DNA from: Diphasiastrum complanatum | Lineage: Eukaryota; Streptophyta; Lycopodiopsida; Lycopodiales; Lycopodiaceae | NCBI GenBank assembly: GCA_029204225.1 | Contig: CM055100.1 | Location: 55,819,278-55,883,277 of the forward strand | DNA: 64,000 bases | Direction of reading: 5' to 3' | Notes under the pieces: generated by a model | The model's database searches: none | What the model saw: only the letters and a program-made list of their open reading frames with translations | Told to the model about the DNA's origin: nothing | Position numbers and translations under genes: made by a program | Part shown: in pieces, positions 34,850 to 47,259 of the stretch | Layout: each line of letters begins with the position of its first letter | How positions within the stretch are numbered: position 1 is the first letter of the stretch

Positions 34850-36650
34850 CAGAAACGTTTTGTTTCTTCAGTTTCCACCTTTGAAATCTCTGTGAAACAA
34901 CAACAAACATGTAACAAATGAAAGTGATGAATGCTTGCTTGCATGTCTTCTCCATATTTCACTTCTTGTGAAGTGTATGTGTTGAAATCCACCATGAATG
35001 AGCCTCCATTGCCTTCTTGCCATGAAGAACCATCAAGCCTTGGAAATTCATGAGTAAAAGAGTACAACAATGATGCTAAGCTAGCTCCATAAGACTCCAT
35101 ATAACTAGTAGGTAGCACCAGTCCTTCTTCAAGATCCATTGGATACAAAAACATGATCATAGATTCACCAAATTTTGACAATTTCCACACATTGACATAA
35201 CATAGCTCAAACATAAAGTTAGATGAGTAAAGTGGTCTAAATAAGACATCCTTGATGCTCCTTTTCCTTTACTTGAGTCTTCAATAATCTGCAAAAACAG
35301 ATCCTTAGTGCCTTGGCCATTTGATTCTTCTTTGATGCTCTTGACTAGCTTCAAATTACCAATTTCCAATTGGTGTTGATGAAGCACATTAAAATCAACC
35401 TCTTGATCTTCCTTTTGACCATCAAAACCATTGACCAAAACCTGTTTTCTAGAACCATAAATGACATCCATTTCATGAAGACAACCATCCATTTGCATAA
35501 CATCATCTACACAAGAAGATGTACCAAAACATATGAGTAAAGCCAAGTTTGTACCTTCCACAACTTGCTTACCCTTCTCATCATATGTAAGCCTTGTTGG
35601 CTTTTTACTTTTCCTTGAGGATTTTCTTGGAACTTGTTTTGGAGAGGCATCTCCACCATCATCATCCATAGATCCATCACCATCAAGAAAGTTAGGAGAA
35701 ACAACATGACGATTGTTAGTTTCATCAACATCAACTTTCTTTGGTACATTGCCTTCTTCAAAGATGACATCTCTAGAAAGGATGACTTTTCTTGTTGAAG
35801 GAATGTAAACCTTGTACGCCTTGCTTACTTCACTATAGCCAACAAATATGCCCTTCCTTGATGAAGGATCTTCTTTGGTTCTATCATCCAAAGTGATGTT
35901 GACATGATAACATGTGCAACCAAAGATCCTACAATGCTTAACACTTGGCCTTCTACCATGAAGGACCTTAGAAGGAGTCTTACCATCCAAGTAAGCACTT
36001 GTCCACCTGTTACAAAGATAGTTAGCACATGCTAAAGCTTCCCCCCAAAAAGACTTAGCAAGATTAGCATGTTGTCTCATTGCCTTGGCACATTCACTGT
36101 TCTATTCTTTCTCTCAGCCACTCCATTTTGTTGTGGTGTCCTAGGACTAGATAACTCCCTCTTAGTCCCATGTGCTATGCAAAAATCTTTGAACTTAGTT
36201 GAAGTGTATTCCCCTCCATTATCTGATCTTAAGAATTTGATCTTTGTATTGAATTGGTTTTCCATTTCATTCTTGAACTTGACAAATGCAACATACACTG
36301 CATCCTTGCTTTTAAGAAGATAGACCCAAGTATACCTACTAAAGTCATCAATGAAAGTTGCATACATATTTGACACCATTGCTAGTTGTACTAGAAGAAT
36401 GAATACCAGAATGCACAAGTTGAAAAACTTCTTTACATCTAGAAGTAGATCTAGAATAACCAAGTCTATGAGATTTGGGCAACGCACAATGTTCACAAAC
36501 ACTATTATTTGCAACAAGACTTTTAGGGAGACAAAGAACATGCTCTTTCTTTGCCATTACCTCCAAATATTTGAAGTTGGGATGGCCCAAACTCTTATGC
36601 CAAACTTCTTGGTTTGTCAAGTTGCTCTATTCTTTGTGCATCTCCTTGTC
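34850..36650 (-). mobile_element. Ty1/copia fragment: GAG-pre-integrase and integrase, no reverse transcriptase
   Basis: - strand frames give VWHKSLGHPNFKYLEVMAKK with the CEHC zinc-binding end (complement 36348-36620). The integrase core follows: FIDDFSRYTWVYLL, KFLRSDNGGEYTSTKF, PQQNGVAERKNRT (complement 36077-36541). Then come SFWGEALACANYLCNRWTSA, RIFGCTCYHV and VILSRDVIFEEG (complement 35157-36080). The first catalytic Asp, expected in HSD, reads HSG. After VIFEEG the frame runs through Ser/Lys-rich sequence into unrecognised peptide. There is no RT or RNase H before about 34850 and no LTR pair was found. Confidence 0.75.
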
Positions 36651-39600
36651 TTGCGCTATCTTGATTGCTAGAATAGAATATGTTCTGTGATGTGTAGTTG
36701 CGTGTCTAGGTTCCTGTGAAACTTCCGCGCAAAAGAAAATTCAAAGAAACAAAATCATTCGCGAAAACAAAAACGAAAACAACAATTTCGTGACATGGTA
36801 ACAGAGCAGTGATTCTAGGTGATGGGAGCAGACATGATATCAAAGGCAGCAACACTCTATAGCTGTGAACATTGTCAGGGCAAGCAGAGCTGCTAGGAGC
36901 AATCTACATGCCTTCACTCAGAAAAGATATGCCAGCAGTCTCCAAAATGGCAGATCTTAGTATTCGAGTTTTGTTCGACGGCAACACATGCCGCATAATT
37001 AGAGGAAGTTTAAACACAAAAATGGCCTTTTCTCAAGATTCCTTTTTCATTTTTTATTCACTTCTTTTGTACATGTGGCCTAATAGTTTCTTGACATAGT
37101 GGCTTTAACATAACGTTACTTCTTTGAGTCACAATTTGAGTCTACACTAAAAATGGCATAACTTTCTATTGCCATATCAAAATGTGATGAAAATTAGTGT
37201 GTTGGAAAGTGCTTGACGAGCGCTTTTTAATGATATATTACATGTCATACTTCTAAGCTACTACTAAAAAGTTATAGCGATTCAAAGATATTCGTTGAAA
37301 ATAGTGACAAAATGCAAAAGAGATCTTGGCACGAATTCATATGCGGCCCTTTTTGAACTCAAACTTCCTCTAATGTGATCAAGAAAATGACAAACAAGTT
37401 GCTGACGGTCGGATGCAGAGAAGGAAACCTTTACCAGGCCAAGATAATGAGCAACTTTGATAGCATATTAAATGCATCAGAAAATGAAGATCAGCTCTAG
37501 CATAGGAGAATGTATCATCTGAACATGCGGAGCCTGTATGACATGTGCAAGAAAGACATAGTCATAGGTCTCAAGGTATCTGAGAGCTTTTCACACATGT
37601 GAACCAGCTGCAAGTACAAAGGATCAAGAGAATGAATGATTGCACACTAAACTAGCTTCTATTCCAAAAACAATGAGATGGAAAACATTGGCAAGCTAGT
37701 TAGCATGAAGGCAAGAGCATTCATCACAATCTAACTATCATTACACCTCAAATGGATCAAATGGAAGCTCTACTTGAAGAAGTGTATTCTTGTGGTACAA
37801 AGCTACCTTATTTAGAATACAAGAGGCCTTCTAGAACTCGTGGAGAGAGAGAGAACAATCTAGATGCCACATTGCCTCTACCTCTCTACTAGATGACAAA
37901 AAGAGAGATGGATAAGACTTGAAAATCTCTCTTTTTGAGAATCCTTTGACCTACAAGAGTAGCCTCAAATGCTTCTTGATAGGTTATAGACCAACACATC
38001 ACTATGAAGACAAAAAACTAACTCGACTCTAAGTGGAAAGTTACTAGACTAGTCTACCTCAAGTTTGGACAAATTCCAAAACTTGAATATCTAAGTATAA
38101 TATTATTTTAATTTTACAATATTCTCACAATATCAAGGTCCGAAATTGAGTTCTGCGAAGCCTATCAGAAATGCAAGAAACATCGGAATCCATTCACGCA
38201 TGAGGGAAGAAGAGCCAAAGAAGTTCTTGAGCTCGTCCACTCTGATGTCTGTGGACTGATGAAGATGGATTCGCTCTCAAGTTCGAGGTATTTTCTGACG
38301 TTCATAGATGATTACAACCGAATGACCACGATCTACTACCTAAAGAAGAAATCCAAAGTGTTTGATTCCTTCAAGAAGTTCAAAGAGGTCCTCAAAAAAG
38401 ATACAGATCCTCAGATCTGACAATGGAGGTGAATACAAAAGCAAAAAATTTTCAAGATTCTGCGAAGAATAGGGGATAGAACACCAATTCACTCCCGCAT
38501 ACACACCAAAGTACAATGGTTTGCATAAAGAAGAAACAAAACGCTAGTCGAAAGAGCCAGATGCATGATGGCACAGGCGCAATTGCCAAGTTAGTTCCGG
38601 ACTGAGGCAATAGCTGCAACTGTACCCCTGCAGAAAAGATCCACAACGACAATGCTGGAAAATAAAACGTCGTACGAAATGTGGACAGGTAGAAAGTTTG
38701 ATCTATCATACGTTCATGTGTTTGGATGTGCAACAAATAAGCACATTCCAAAGGAAAGAAAAAACAAGCTCAATGATAAATCAGAGCAAACCATCATGGT
38801 CGGATACTCGAACGGAACACAAGTGTACAGACTCTACGATCCAACAACAAAAAAGGTCGTTTTGAGCATAGATGTGAAGTTCGACGAGTCCACATTCTCT
38901 GGACTAAAAGACGAAAGAGGCCATGAGATCTTCACACTACTGCCTATTCAAGAGGGAGATCGAGGATAGACATCAAATCAGAATACAGAGCCACAGACTC
39001 CAAAGCAGCAGGAAGTAGAGGATCAAACCCACGAACAAGAAACATTCGAGTAGTGAAGAAATGAACCTAGAAGGTCAACAAGACAAAGAAGACCTCGAAA
39101 CCACTACTCTAACAATCTTCAGTGGAGCAAAGACATGTAGTTCGAGTACTGCAGTTTCATTGAAGAGCCAACAACATATCAAGAAGCTATCCGGAGTCCA
39201 GAGGGAGAATTTTGGAAGCAGGCAATGTCAGAGGAGATCGAGTCGATGAGGCAAAACGAGGCATGGACACTAGAGCCACTGCCAGAAAACAGAGACATAG
39301 TCGACTACAAGTGGGTGTACAAAAAGAAGATGAAATCAGATGGCACCATTGGCCGCTACAAAACAAGACTTGTCGCGAAGGGCTACACACAAAGATATGG
39401 TGTTGAATATTTTGACACATATTTGTCGATGGTCAAGATGACAAGCATACGACTACTCCTTGCATACGCCACACAACACAATTTGGAAATTCACCAGATT
39501 GATGTGAAAACAGCCTTTCTCCATGGAGATCTAGAGGAGAAAATCTCCATGAAGTAGCCTGAAGGATTTGAAGACCCCGACAATCGACAATATGTCTGTT

Positions 39601-40392
39601 GGCTGTAGAGATGCATTCTATGTCTAAAACATGCATCACGGGCTTGGTATAAGAAGCTTGATGGTCTTTTGAAGTCTCTAGACTCCAATCCTACACAACC
39701 GAACTGCAATGTCTACATAAAAAGAGTAGGAAAGGATTTTGTGATATTGACTATATTCGTGGATGATTCGCTAATGATAGGAAATTCTTTGATGTTGATC
39801 AAAGACACAAAGAGTCAAATTTCTGAAAGTTGTGAAATCACAGATCTTGGAGAAGCAAGGAAATGCCTCGGGCTGGAGATAAGAAGAGATTGAACAAAGG
39901 GCGAAATGCACTTGAGTTAGTCAGTCAAAATATGTCAGAAAGGTGCTCAAGCAGTATCACATAATGGACTGCAAAGAAAAGGCCACACCAATGATAGTTG
40001 GAGCCAAGCTAACGAAGCAGGATTGTCTAAAAACGGAAGAGGAAGAACAAAAGATGGCAGGTATACCCTACCAAAACTTAATCGGTAGTCTGATGTACCT
40101 TAAAATTTGTACCAGAACCGATCTAGCTTTCTCTGTTTACGCCTTGAGCCAATTCTCTTCCAATCCTGGCATGGCACATTGGCAAATGGCAAAACAAATC
40201 CTGAAGTATCTGAAGGGTACCCAGAATATGGGATTAACCTACAGAGCTGAAAACAAAGAAAAAGGATTCGAGTTGCACCGCTACAGTGATGCAAGTTGGG
40301 CTAGCTGCAAAGATGACAACAAGTCCATAACTGGAGGATGTACAATAGCGTGCGGAGCTGCAATCAGCTAGATATGTAAAAAGCAAACCTTG

Positions 40393-40750
40393 TATAATAG
40401 ATCCTAACACCACAGTGGAGCAAACACTAACTAATCCACCCAACCTTGCCTACTCCCTGATATAGAGTAAGCCCCTCCTAGCCCAGTGTGAGGATTGGTA
40501 GCATGCTATTGCCAAGTGTCGGCCACGTGGCACTGACGTGGCCGACTGCACGTCGGGACCCAACTGGGGGCCCTATCCTGCTGACAGGGTCCCTAGGCTG
40601 TGTTAGGCCCGCCATGGCTATGGACCGTGCTGGGGCACACTACTCACACTGTCTTGCCCTGTTGGTCATGTACGCTGGACACAACCCTGACTGTGGTATC
40701 TGACCTATCTGTGTTCTCTAGGGTTCGGCACTGGTTACGAGCTCGTAACA
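40393..40750 (-). repeat. 3' LTR of the gypsy element
   Basis: 358 bp, TATAATAGATCC to GCTCGTAACA on the + strand. It contains the perfect 16-bp palindrome GTTACGAGCTCGTAAC at 40734-40749, one base from its edge. Confidence 0.9.
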
Positions 40751-40763
40751 CTCCCTCCCCCTT
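40751..40763 (-). other. Polypurine tract of the gypsy element
   Basis: The complement reads AAGGGGGAGGGAG directly against the start of the 3' LTR. This is the expected position and composition of the plus-strand primer. Confidence 0.85.
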
Positions 40764-43700
40764 AAGAACCGTCTTGGTCCTCTAAGACAAAGTCTGAAAA
40801 AATCTTGCGAAGGACGCTGCCTCTTTCCCAAGTGGCATTCTCAACAGGCTGATCATTCCACTTAACCAGATATTCTCGGCATAGAGTATGACGAGTCTGC
40901 CTCTCTCTACTATCAAGAATCTCCTCTGATTCATGTGGAGGTTGTTGAGGATCCAATGGGAGAACTAGAACACTATCCCCTACCAGATTGTCTGATCTGG
41001 CTAAGGCTTTTCGTAACTGACTTACATGAAAGACTGGAAAAACCTTATTGTTGTGTGGGAGTTCTAGTTCATAGGTGACCTCGCCTAGTCTCCTACTGAT
41101 GGTAAAGGGACCACAATACCTTGGAGACAACTTAGCACACACTCTTGATTTGAGGGTTTTAGAGTCAACTGGGACTCTCAAGTAGACTTTCTCACCAGTG
41201 GAGAACTGCACATCCCGTCTGTGTGGATTTGCATAATGCCTGGCTCGATCCTGGGATTGTCTAATGCTACGCTTAGCATGTTCTATCATCTGGTTTAGGT
41301 CTTCTAGAAAGTTTCTGGCTGCTTCAACTTTTTCTTGTTTAAAACCCTACAGCTGTGGGTGAGCGTGGCTGAAAACCGTACATCAGCATAAATGGGCTGT
41401 ATCCCGTAGCTGAATGTTTGGTACTGTTGTAAGCAAACTCTAATATCGAGAGATACTCCTCCCAATTAGTCTGTTTCTTGCTGACGTATGCTCGAAGCAT
41501 ATCCTCCAGCACTTGATTTACCCTTTTTGTTTGACCGTCCGTCTGTGGATGGTCGGTGGTACTCATATTAAGTTTAGTATGGGGATGATGGAATACTGCC
41601 CTCCAAAAATTTCCAGTAAACTTACTGTCCCGGTAGCTGAGTATGCCGTCTGGAGCTCTAACGGTTGTTTTGGTCGGAATAAAATGAGCCATTTTGGTCA
41701 GACGGTCAACTGTGACCCATATAGCGTCATTACCCTTTTGGGTTTTTGGCAGGCCTACTATAAAATCCATGGAGATACTCTCCCATTTACCAGCTAGTAT
41801 TTCTAAGGGATGCAACAACCCTCCTGTCTTTAAACGCTTTGCTTTATTTACTTGACATTTCTGGCAACTGGTTACATACTGGTGGACGTCCTTTTTCATA
41901 CTGGGCCAGAAAAATTGCCTACGAAGAAGCTCATAGGTCTTCTGTATGCCTGGGTGTCCCGCGCTAGGATTGTCATGACATTCATATAGGACCTGCTGCC
42001 CTATAATCCTCTGAATTGGGGACACATACTCTATCTCTATAGAGCAAGTACTCATCCTGAATGGAATACTGCTTTCATTTGAGTCCTTGAGTCAACTGAC
42101 CCTCAACCACTGGGGTTTGCTTGGGTAATACAGGCTCAGAATCCTCAACGTCATCTGACGACGTATACTCGGACTCATCATCATCCTCAACGGAAGCTGT
42201 CGTATTCTTGGATGAACTGGCTACAGCCCCGGGAACAGGTTCTGGAGTCTGTAACTGTCTGTTCTGGACTGAGTTCCAGATAATAGAGAAGAATGCATCA
42301 TGCTGGCATTTCCCTCTCAAGGACTCGAGTAACTCATTACGAATCTGAGTAAAACTCAGCTCGTTTATCATAGGCATTCTGCTAAGGGCATCTGCTACTG
42401 TATTGAATTTTCCACGCCTACATCTGATAGACATGTCAAACTCTTGCATCAACTCTGCCCAACAAGCTTTTCGACCTCTAAGCTCAGGTTGATTGCAAAG
42501 GTATCTGAGACTCTCATGGTCTGTCAGGACCTCAAAGTTGGCACCATACAAATAATGCCTCCAAGTCTTAAGGGCATAGACTATAGAAAAGAGTTCCTTT
42601 TCATAGGCACTGTACCTAGTTTGAGCTGGCTCGAGTTTTTTACTCTCGAACGCAACTGGTCGTCCACCCTGAGTTAGCACAGCACCTACTGCAAAGTCGC
42701 TAGCATCTGTTTCGACCGCAAATGGCTGATTGGAGTCAACGACCTTTAAAACTGGTGCTGTAGCTAAGGCTGTTTTGAGAGCATCAAAGCTCTCCTGTTG
42801 TGCGGACTCCCAAATGAACTCCTTTCCCTTCCCCTTAAGAAGATTTGTCATAGGAATTGCTATCTGAGCATATTCCTTGACAAATTGTCTATAATATCCC
42901 GCCGAACCAAGAAAGATCTGAAGTTTCAAAATATTTGAGGTCTCAGCCAACTGAGTATGGCTTTAACCTTATTTGGGTCCATTTTAATCCCATCTGAAGA
43001 GATAATGTGACCCAAATATGCTACTTCTTCAACGAAGAATTCACACTTGGATTGTTTAGCATAAAGCTTATGCTTTCAGAGCAGTCGAAACACCTTTTTG
43101 AGGTGTTTTAGATGCTCCTTCCTCGTTTTGCTGTAGACGAGGATGTCATCTAAAAATACGACTACAAACTTACCCAACTATGGTCTGAGGACACTGTTCA
43201 TCAAGGTCATAAAGGTAGCTGGAGCATTTGTGAGCCCAAATGGCATGACCTTAAACTCATAATGACCGTGACGACTCCTAAAAGCTGTTTTCGAGACATC
43301 TTCCGATTTTATATGGACTTGATGATATCCCGATCTGAGGTCTATTTTGCTGAAAAACTTAGCCCCGTCGAGTTGATCAAACAACTCGTCTGCCCGAGGC
43401 ATAGGGTATTTATTCTTAATTGTGACTTTATTGAGGGCTCTGTAATCTATGCAAAGACGCATAGACCCCTCTTTTTTTTTCACCAATAGGACTGGTGAGG
43501 CCCATGGTGAACTACTGGTCTGAATTTGGCCTTTCCCAAGATACTCTGTTAACTGCCTAGTTATTTCTTCATCCTCTGTTCGGCTGACCCGATACGGAGG
43601 TTTAGAAACAGGTGTTGTACCTGGTACTAGGTTTATTACATGATGTACCTCTCTGCTAGGTGGTAAACCATGTGGCAAATCTTCAGGAAAAACATCTAAA

Positions 43701-45145
43701 TTTAGACAATAAAGTTTCCAATTTACTGATTTTCTGCTAAATAGAACTGGAAATAGAAACTTCAGGAATAAACTGAAAGTCACATAAGAATACCTGATGG
43801 TCTTCGTCTCCGATTAGCTGACAGAACTCTGAACTGCAGACCATAGGGCTGTTGGGAACATCATGCTCCCCATGCAACTGGATTTCTCAGCCTTTATGTT
43901 GAAAGCTGAGGGTGTTCTCCTGATAGTTTATGTGGAGGGAAGGTCCTAAACTGTAGAGCCAATCTCTCCCGAGAACAATGTTTGTTCGGTCCAGGTGCAT
44001 TATCTGAAAGTTTATTTCATCTTGGTACCCCTGAATACCAAGATTTAACTTACTTACCATAGTTTTCCATATATTTTTATCTTCACCCTTAGCTAATGAG
44101 TTTAACTATGTACCTATGCTGACTAGGTACTTCTGGTAGTTTAAGCTTTTTAACCAGGGTGTGGTTGATGAAATTATGGGTTGCCCCATCATCAACCATG
44201 ACTCTTACTGACTGGTTACCAACTTTTCCATGCATACGTACTAGGTCATGCGGCCCAAAACTGAAGGGTCTCGCTAGCATTGCAGAGGTCAGTTGGCAAC
44301 AGTGTTCATGACCTTCATGAGACACTTTGATCTTGGAAGCAGCCGAGTCACTGGGGAAACATACAGTCTGAACAAGATGAACTTGTTTTTTATCTTTCTT
44401 ATCTTCTTTAGTGAAAGGCCCCTTGGGACACTGTCTGACTGTGTGTCCCTTGCCCATACACACAAAGCACAAACATTCTTGTTTGGCTTTCTTAAAATCA
44501 TCTGGTTTTAAGGGCTGTTGCGTTTCTGAGAAGCTCCACTTTTAAATTTGTCTTCTTTCTTTCTTTTTAAAAATTTCTTTTTAAATTGAAAGTCTTTCTG
44601 AGAAGGCTGCTCAGAAAGTGGCTATTGTCTCGCCTTCTTCCTACCCACTGAATCATCATAGATTTGAGCATATCTGAGAGCTTGCTCAAGGGTAGTAGGC
44701 GAGTTTCTCTAGACCTCTACTTTATATTCATCTTTGAGGCCACGGACAAATCCCCTGATTTTCTGATAGTCATCCATATTTTTAATCTTTAAAAACACTG
44801 GGGTGAGACCGTAAAGTCTCACCCGAAACTGATGGAAGTGGGGAAGGGGATAACTGAGAAGTGGAGGGAAGGCTTCCTTTCGCGGAACTCAAAATCAAGC
44901 TTTTGAGTTCAGCGAACGAGTCGTCCACACTGGACTTGAAATTGGCTAATGCCAACTTCAGTTCATCCACTTTTGTTACCAATTGGAGAAACTGCTCCTT
45001 GGTAACCAGTTCGTCGAGTTCTTCGGCGAACTGTTCCTATTCTTCCACTTCCATGGGCTCCTTCCCTTTTTTGTAAGCCAAGGCTTCTATTTCAAGTTCG
45101 TCGAAGCCTCTCTCCTGGGGTTGATCAGGTCCCCGAGGAGTGGTC
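40762..45145 (-). pseudogene. Gypsy chromovirus Gag-Pol, broken
   Basis: ATG at 45145 (MTTPRGPDQPQERGFDELEI). Gag is interrupted by stops and lacks most of its central domain. The CCHC knuckle is CFVCMGKGHTVRQC (about 44469). The protease has VDDGATHNFINH, with Asp instead of the usual Ser after the catalytic Asp. RT lies at 43783-43100 ([29 protein letters not shown] near 43150). RNase H follows (FAVETDASDFAVGAVLTQGG, 42950-42360). Integrase (42055-41339) has its HHCC zinc region intact (GHPGIQKTYELL, CQKCQVNKA) and one catalytic Asp (SMDFIVGLPK). At the D-35-E pair it reads Tyr (LSYRDSKF) and Lys (DGQTKRVNQ). The C-terminus carries a chromodomain (CREYLVKWNDQPVENATWE). Confidence 0.9.
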
Positions 45146-46029
45146 ATCTTCGGAACTGAAAGAGAGCTACCTTAACTTCTGAAGGAAAAAAGTCTAAAAG
45201 ACTAATTTACAACTGTACAAGGGAAAGGAAAGATGACTTAGCTGTTTCTGAGGACTGTACTTCCAAAGAAAGAATGAAGAGGAACCCTTTCAGCTCTTTT
45301 CCCCAAGATTTCAGACCTACTGTCCCGAAAAATGCCAGTTTGAAACTTCAAAACGGTGCCAAATTTGCCGGTTCTTTGAGGATAGTAGCTCGCTGGTCTG
45401 ATTGCAACCCAACTGGCTCATTTACTTCTGATTTGAGACCCAAAAAGTATTTCAATTTCTGATTTTGGTGTCTCTCTACCCTCGCTGGCTGGACAGCCAC
45501 CTGTCTGGCCAAATTTTCTAAAATTTAAGGCCCAAAACTTGCTTGAAACTTTCATCTGACTTCAAGTAGTAGGTCGGTGGTCTGTGGCAATCTAGTTTGA
45601 TGCTCAAACTACTGAAAAATTCTCAAAAACAGTGATGAAAAACCAAATTTTCACCTCCTTGTCCAGCGCTGGCCCTGCTAAGAAAATTTGCTTGAAAACC
45701 CCTCAAACTTCCTTGGATTTCTCTGAAATTTCAGAGGTAGATGTCTGATCCCACGGCGATGGACCTGCTTGTTGGTTTCTACTCTAAATCCTTTCTAAAA
45801 TCTCCTATCAGATGTCTGAAATCTGATATAGATTGCTGCCTTTCCAGCAATTTACCTACAGAAGAAATTCTACTTCCTACAACTGTAAATTCTCAGTGAA
45901 TTTCAAGGGTTTGAAGGCTGCACCTACAGCGATTCTCCTCCTCTAATCTTTTCTGAGAACTTGAGAAACACTTCCTATCTTCTGATAGCTTTCTCTACTG
46001 CTGCTCCTGAACTCCCTAGGATGGAGATG

Positions 46030-46041
46030 GCTCTGATACCA
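46030..46041 (-). other. Primer-binding site of the gypsy element
   Basis: The + strand GCTCTGATACCA, complement TGGTATCAGAGC (initiator-Met tRNA), lies one base from the 5' LTR edge at 46043. Confidence 0.9.
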
Positions 46042-46042
46042 G

Positions 46043-46400
46043 TATAATAGATCCTAACACCACAGTGGGGCAAACACTAACTAATCCACCCAACCTTGCC
46101 TACTCCCTGATATAGAGTAAGCCCCTCCTAGCCCAGTGTGAGGACTGGTAGCATGCTACTGCCAAGTGTCGGCCACTTGGCACTGACGTGGCCGACTGCA
46201 CGTCGGGACCCAACTGGGGGCCCTATCCTGCTGACAGGGTCCCTAGGCTGTGTTAGGCCCGCCATGGCTATGGAGCGTGCTGGGGCACACTACTCACACT
46301 GTCTTGCCCTGTTGGTCATGTACGCTGGACATGACCCTGATTGTGGTATCTGACCTATCTGTGTTCTCTAGGGTTCGACACTGGTTACGAGCTCGTAACA
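46043..46400 (-). repeat. 5' LTR of the gypsy element
   Basis: 358 bp, the same ends as the copy at 40393. It is followed by CCTTG, the second copy of the target duplication. Confidence 0.9.
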
Positions 46401-47259
46401 CCTTGGTGGCTCAATCCTCTTGCGAAGCTGAATATGTCACAGCTTCAAAGGTGGTGAACGAGATAATGTGGCTACGGATGATGCTGGAAGCAATCGGGAT
46501 ACCACAAGAAGGGCCATGTATGATGATGATGGACTCTCAGAGTGCCATTTATCTGTCCCAGAATCATGTCTTCCATTCAAAGACAAAACACATACCTTTG
46601 AAGTACCATCACATTCGAGATTTAATCTCGAAAGAGAGCTCCAGGTCCAATTCATAAAATCAGAAGACATGATTGCAGATCTGCTCACAAAGCCGCTCGA
46701 GAAACCACTCTCTACCAAGAGAAGAAAGGCAATTGGATTAAACATGCAAAGTTGCAAGGTTCCAGAGGGAGTTTCAGAAATGGTGAACTCCTGCAACTTT
46801 GCCGCAACATGCAAGTCAAAAAACCTTGACTCGAAGGCCGAACGATTCGTGAAACAATTCGCGAAAGTCAGCGTGCTTTTGAGACAAACGAAGTACAAAT
46901 GATTTGTGAATCGCAAACATACCTCCAGGACTGCAAGAACCGCAAAGGGACGCAAAACAAAAAGACACAAAAGGAACGAAAAGAATGAAAGGAAATGAAA
47001 GAAACAAAGGAGAATCTTTCGTGCTACCAACTAGCAGCTCAACGGGCTTGGAGTCGTAGACTTCACGCCCAGCTGAAACGAGTAGCAACGATGGAGAGTA
47101 ACTGATTAACATTAACTAGTCTTGTAATTCTCTGTTCAGCTATCTTGTAAACTCCACACAGTGGAGATATATAAACTATTCTCTTGGATCATAACGTATG
47201 ATCAAGACTGTAATACAGAGAGAATGTGCGTGAGTAGAGCAGAAAAGAAAAAACACTAG

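Larger units (their letters stand above)
40393..46400 (-). mobile_element. Ty3/gypsy chromovirus, recent insertion nested in the copia RNase H
   Basis: The element has 358-bp LTRs at both ends with about nine differences by eye (about 97.5% identity). It is flanked by a perfect 5-bp target duplication CCTTG (40388-40392 and 46401-46405). The PBS complement at 46030-46041 and the purine tract (rc of CTCCCTCCCCCTT, 40751-40763) show it reads right to left. Domains in order: short Gag with CCHC knuckle, protease, RT, RNase H, integrase, chromodomain. The Gag core is largely missing and stops are frequent, so it was probably mobilised in trans or decayed quickly. It splits the copia coding sequence exactly within KKQT|LVAQSS. 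Confidence 0.93.
36796..47250 (+). mobile_element. Ty1/copia element, decayed, split by a nested gypsy element
   Basis: A PBS-like TGGTAACAGAGC (36796-36807, one mismatch to initiator-Met) follows a probable 5' LTR end at CGTGACA. Domains on the + strand: HRRMYHLNMRSLYDMCKKD (GAG-pre-integrase, about 37500), integrase with LELVHSDVCGLMKMDSLSS and FIDDYNRMTTIYYLKKKS (38130-38560), RT with KKKMKSDGTIGRYKTRLVAKGYTQ cut here to its core GRYKTRLVAKGYTQRYG, IDVKTAFLHG and FVDDSLMIG (39225-39890), and RNase H start SDASWASCKDDNKS ending KKQT at 40392. The gypsy insertion intervenes. RNase H resumes at 46401 with LVAQSSCEAEYVTASK and ends near 46902. Stops and frameshifts are frequent. A TATA-like ATATATAAAC at about 47168 marks the 3' LTR region, whose edges I could not set. 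Confidence 0.8.

Noticed and set aside
40488-40785. Frames duplicated at 40488-40785 and 46138-46657 as a repeated gene
   Set aside because: They are translations of the two gypsy LTRs and, for the second, read-through into copia RNase H.
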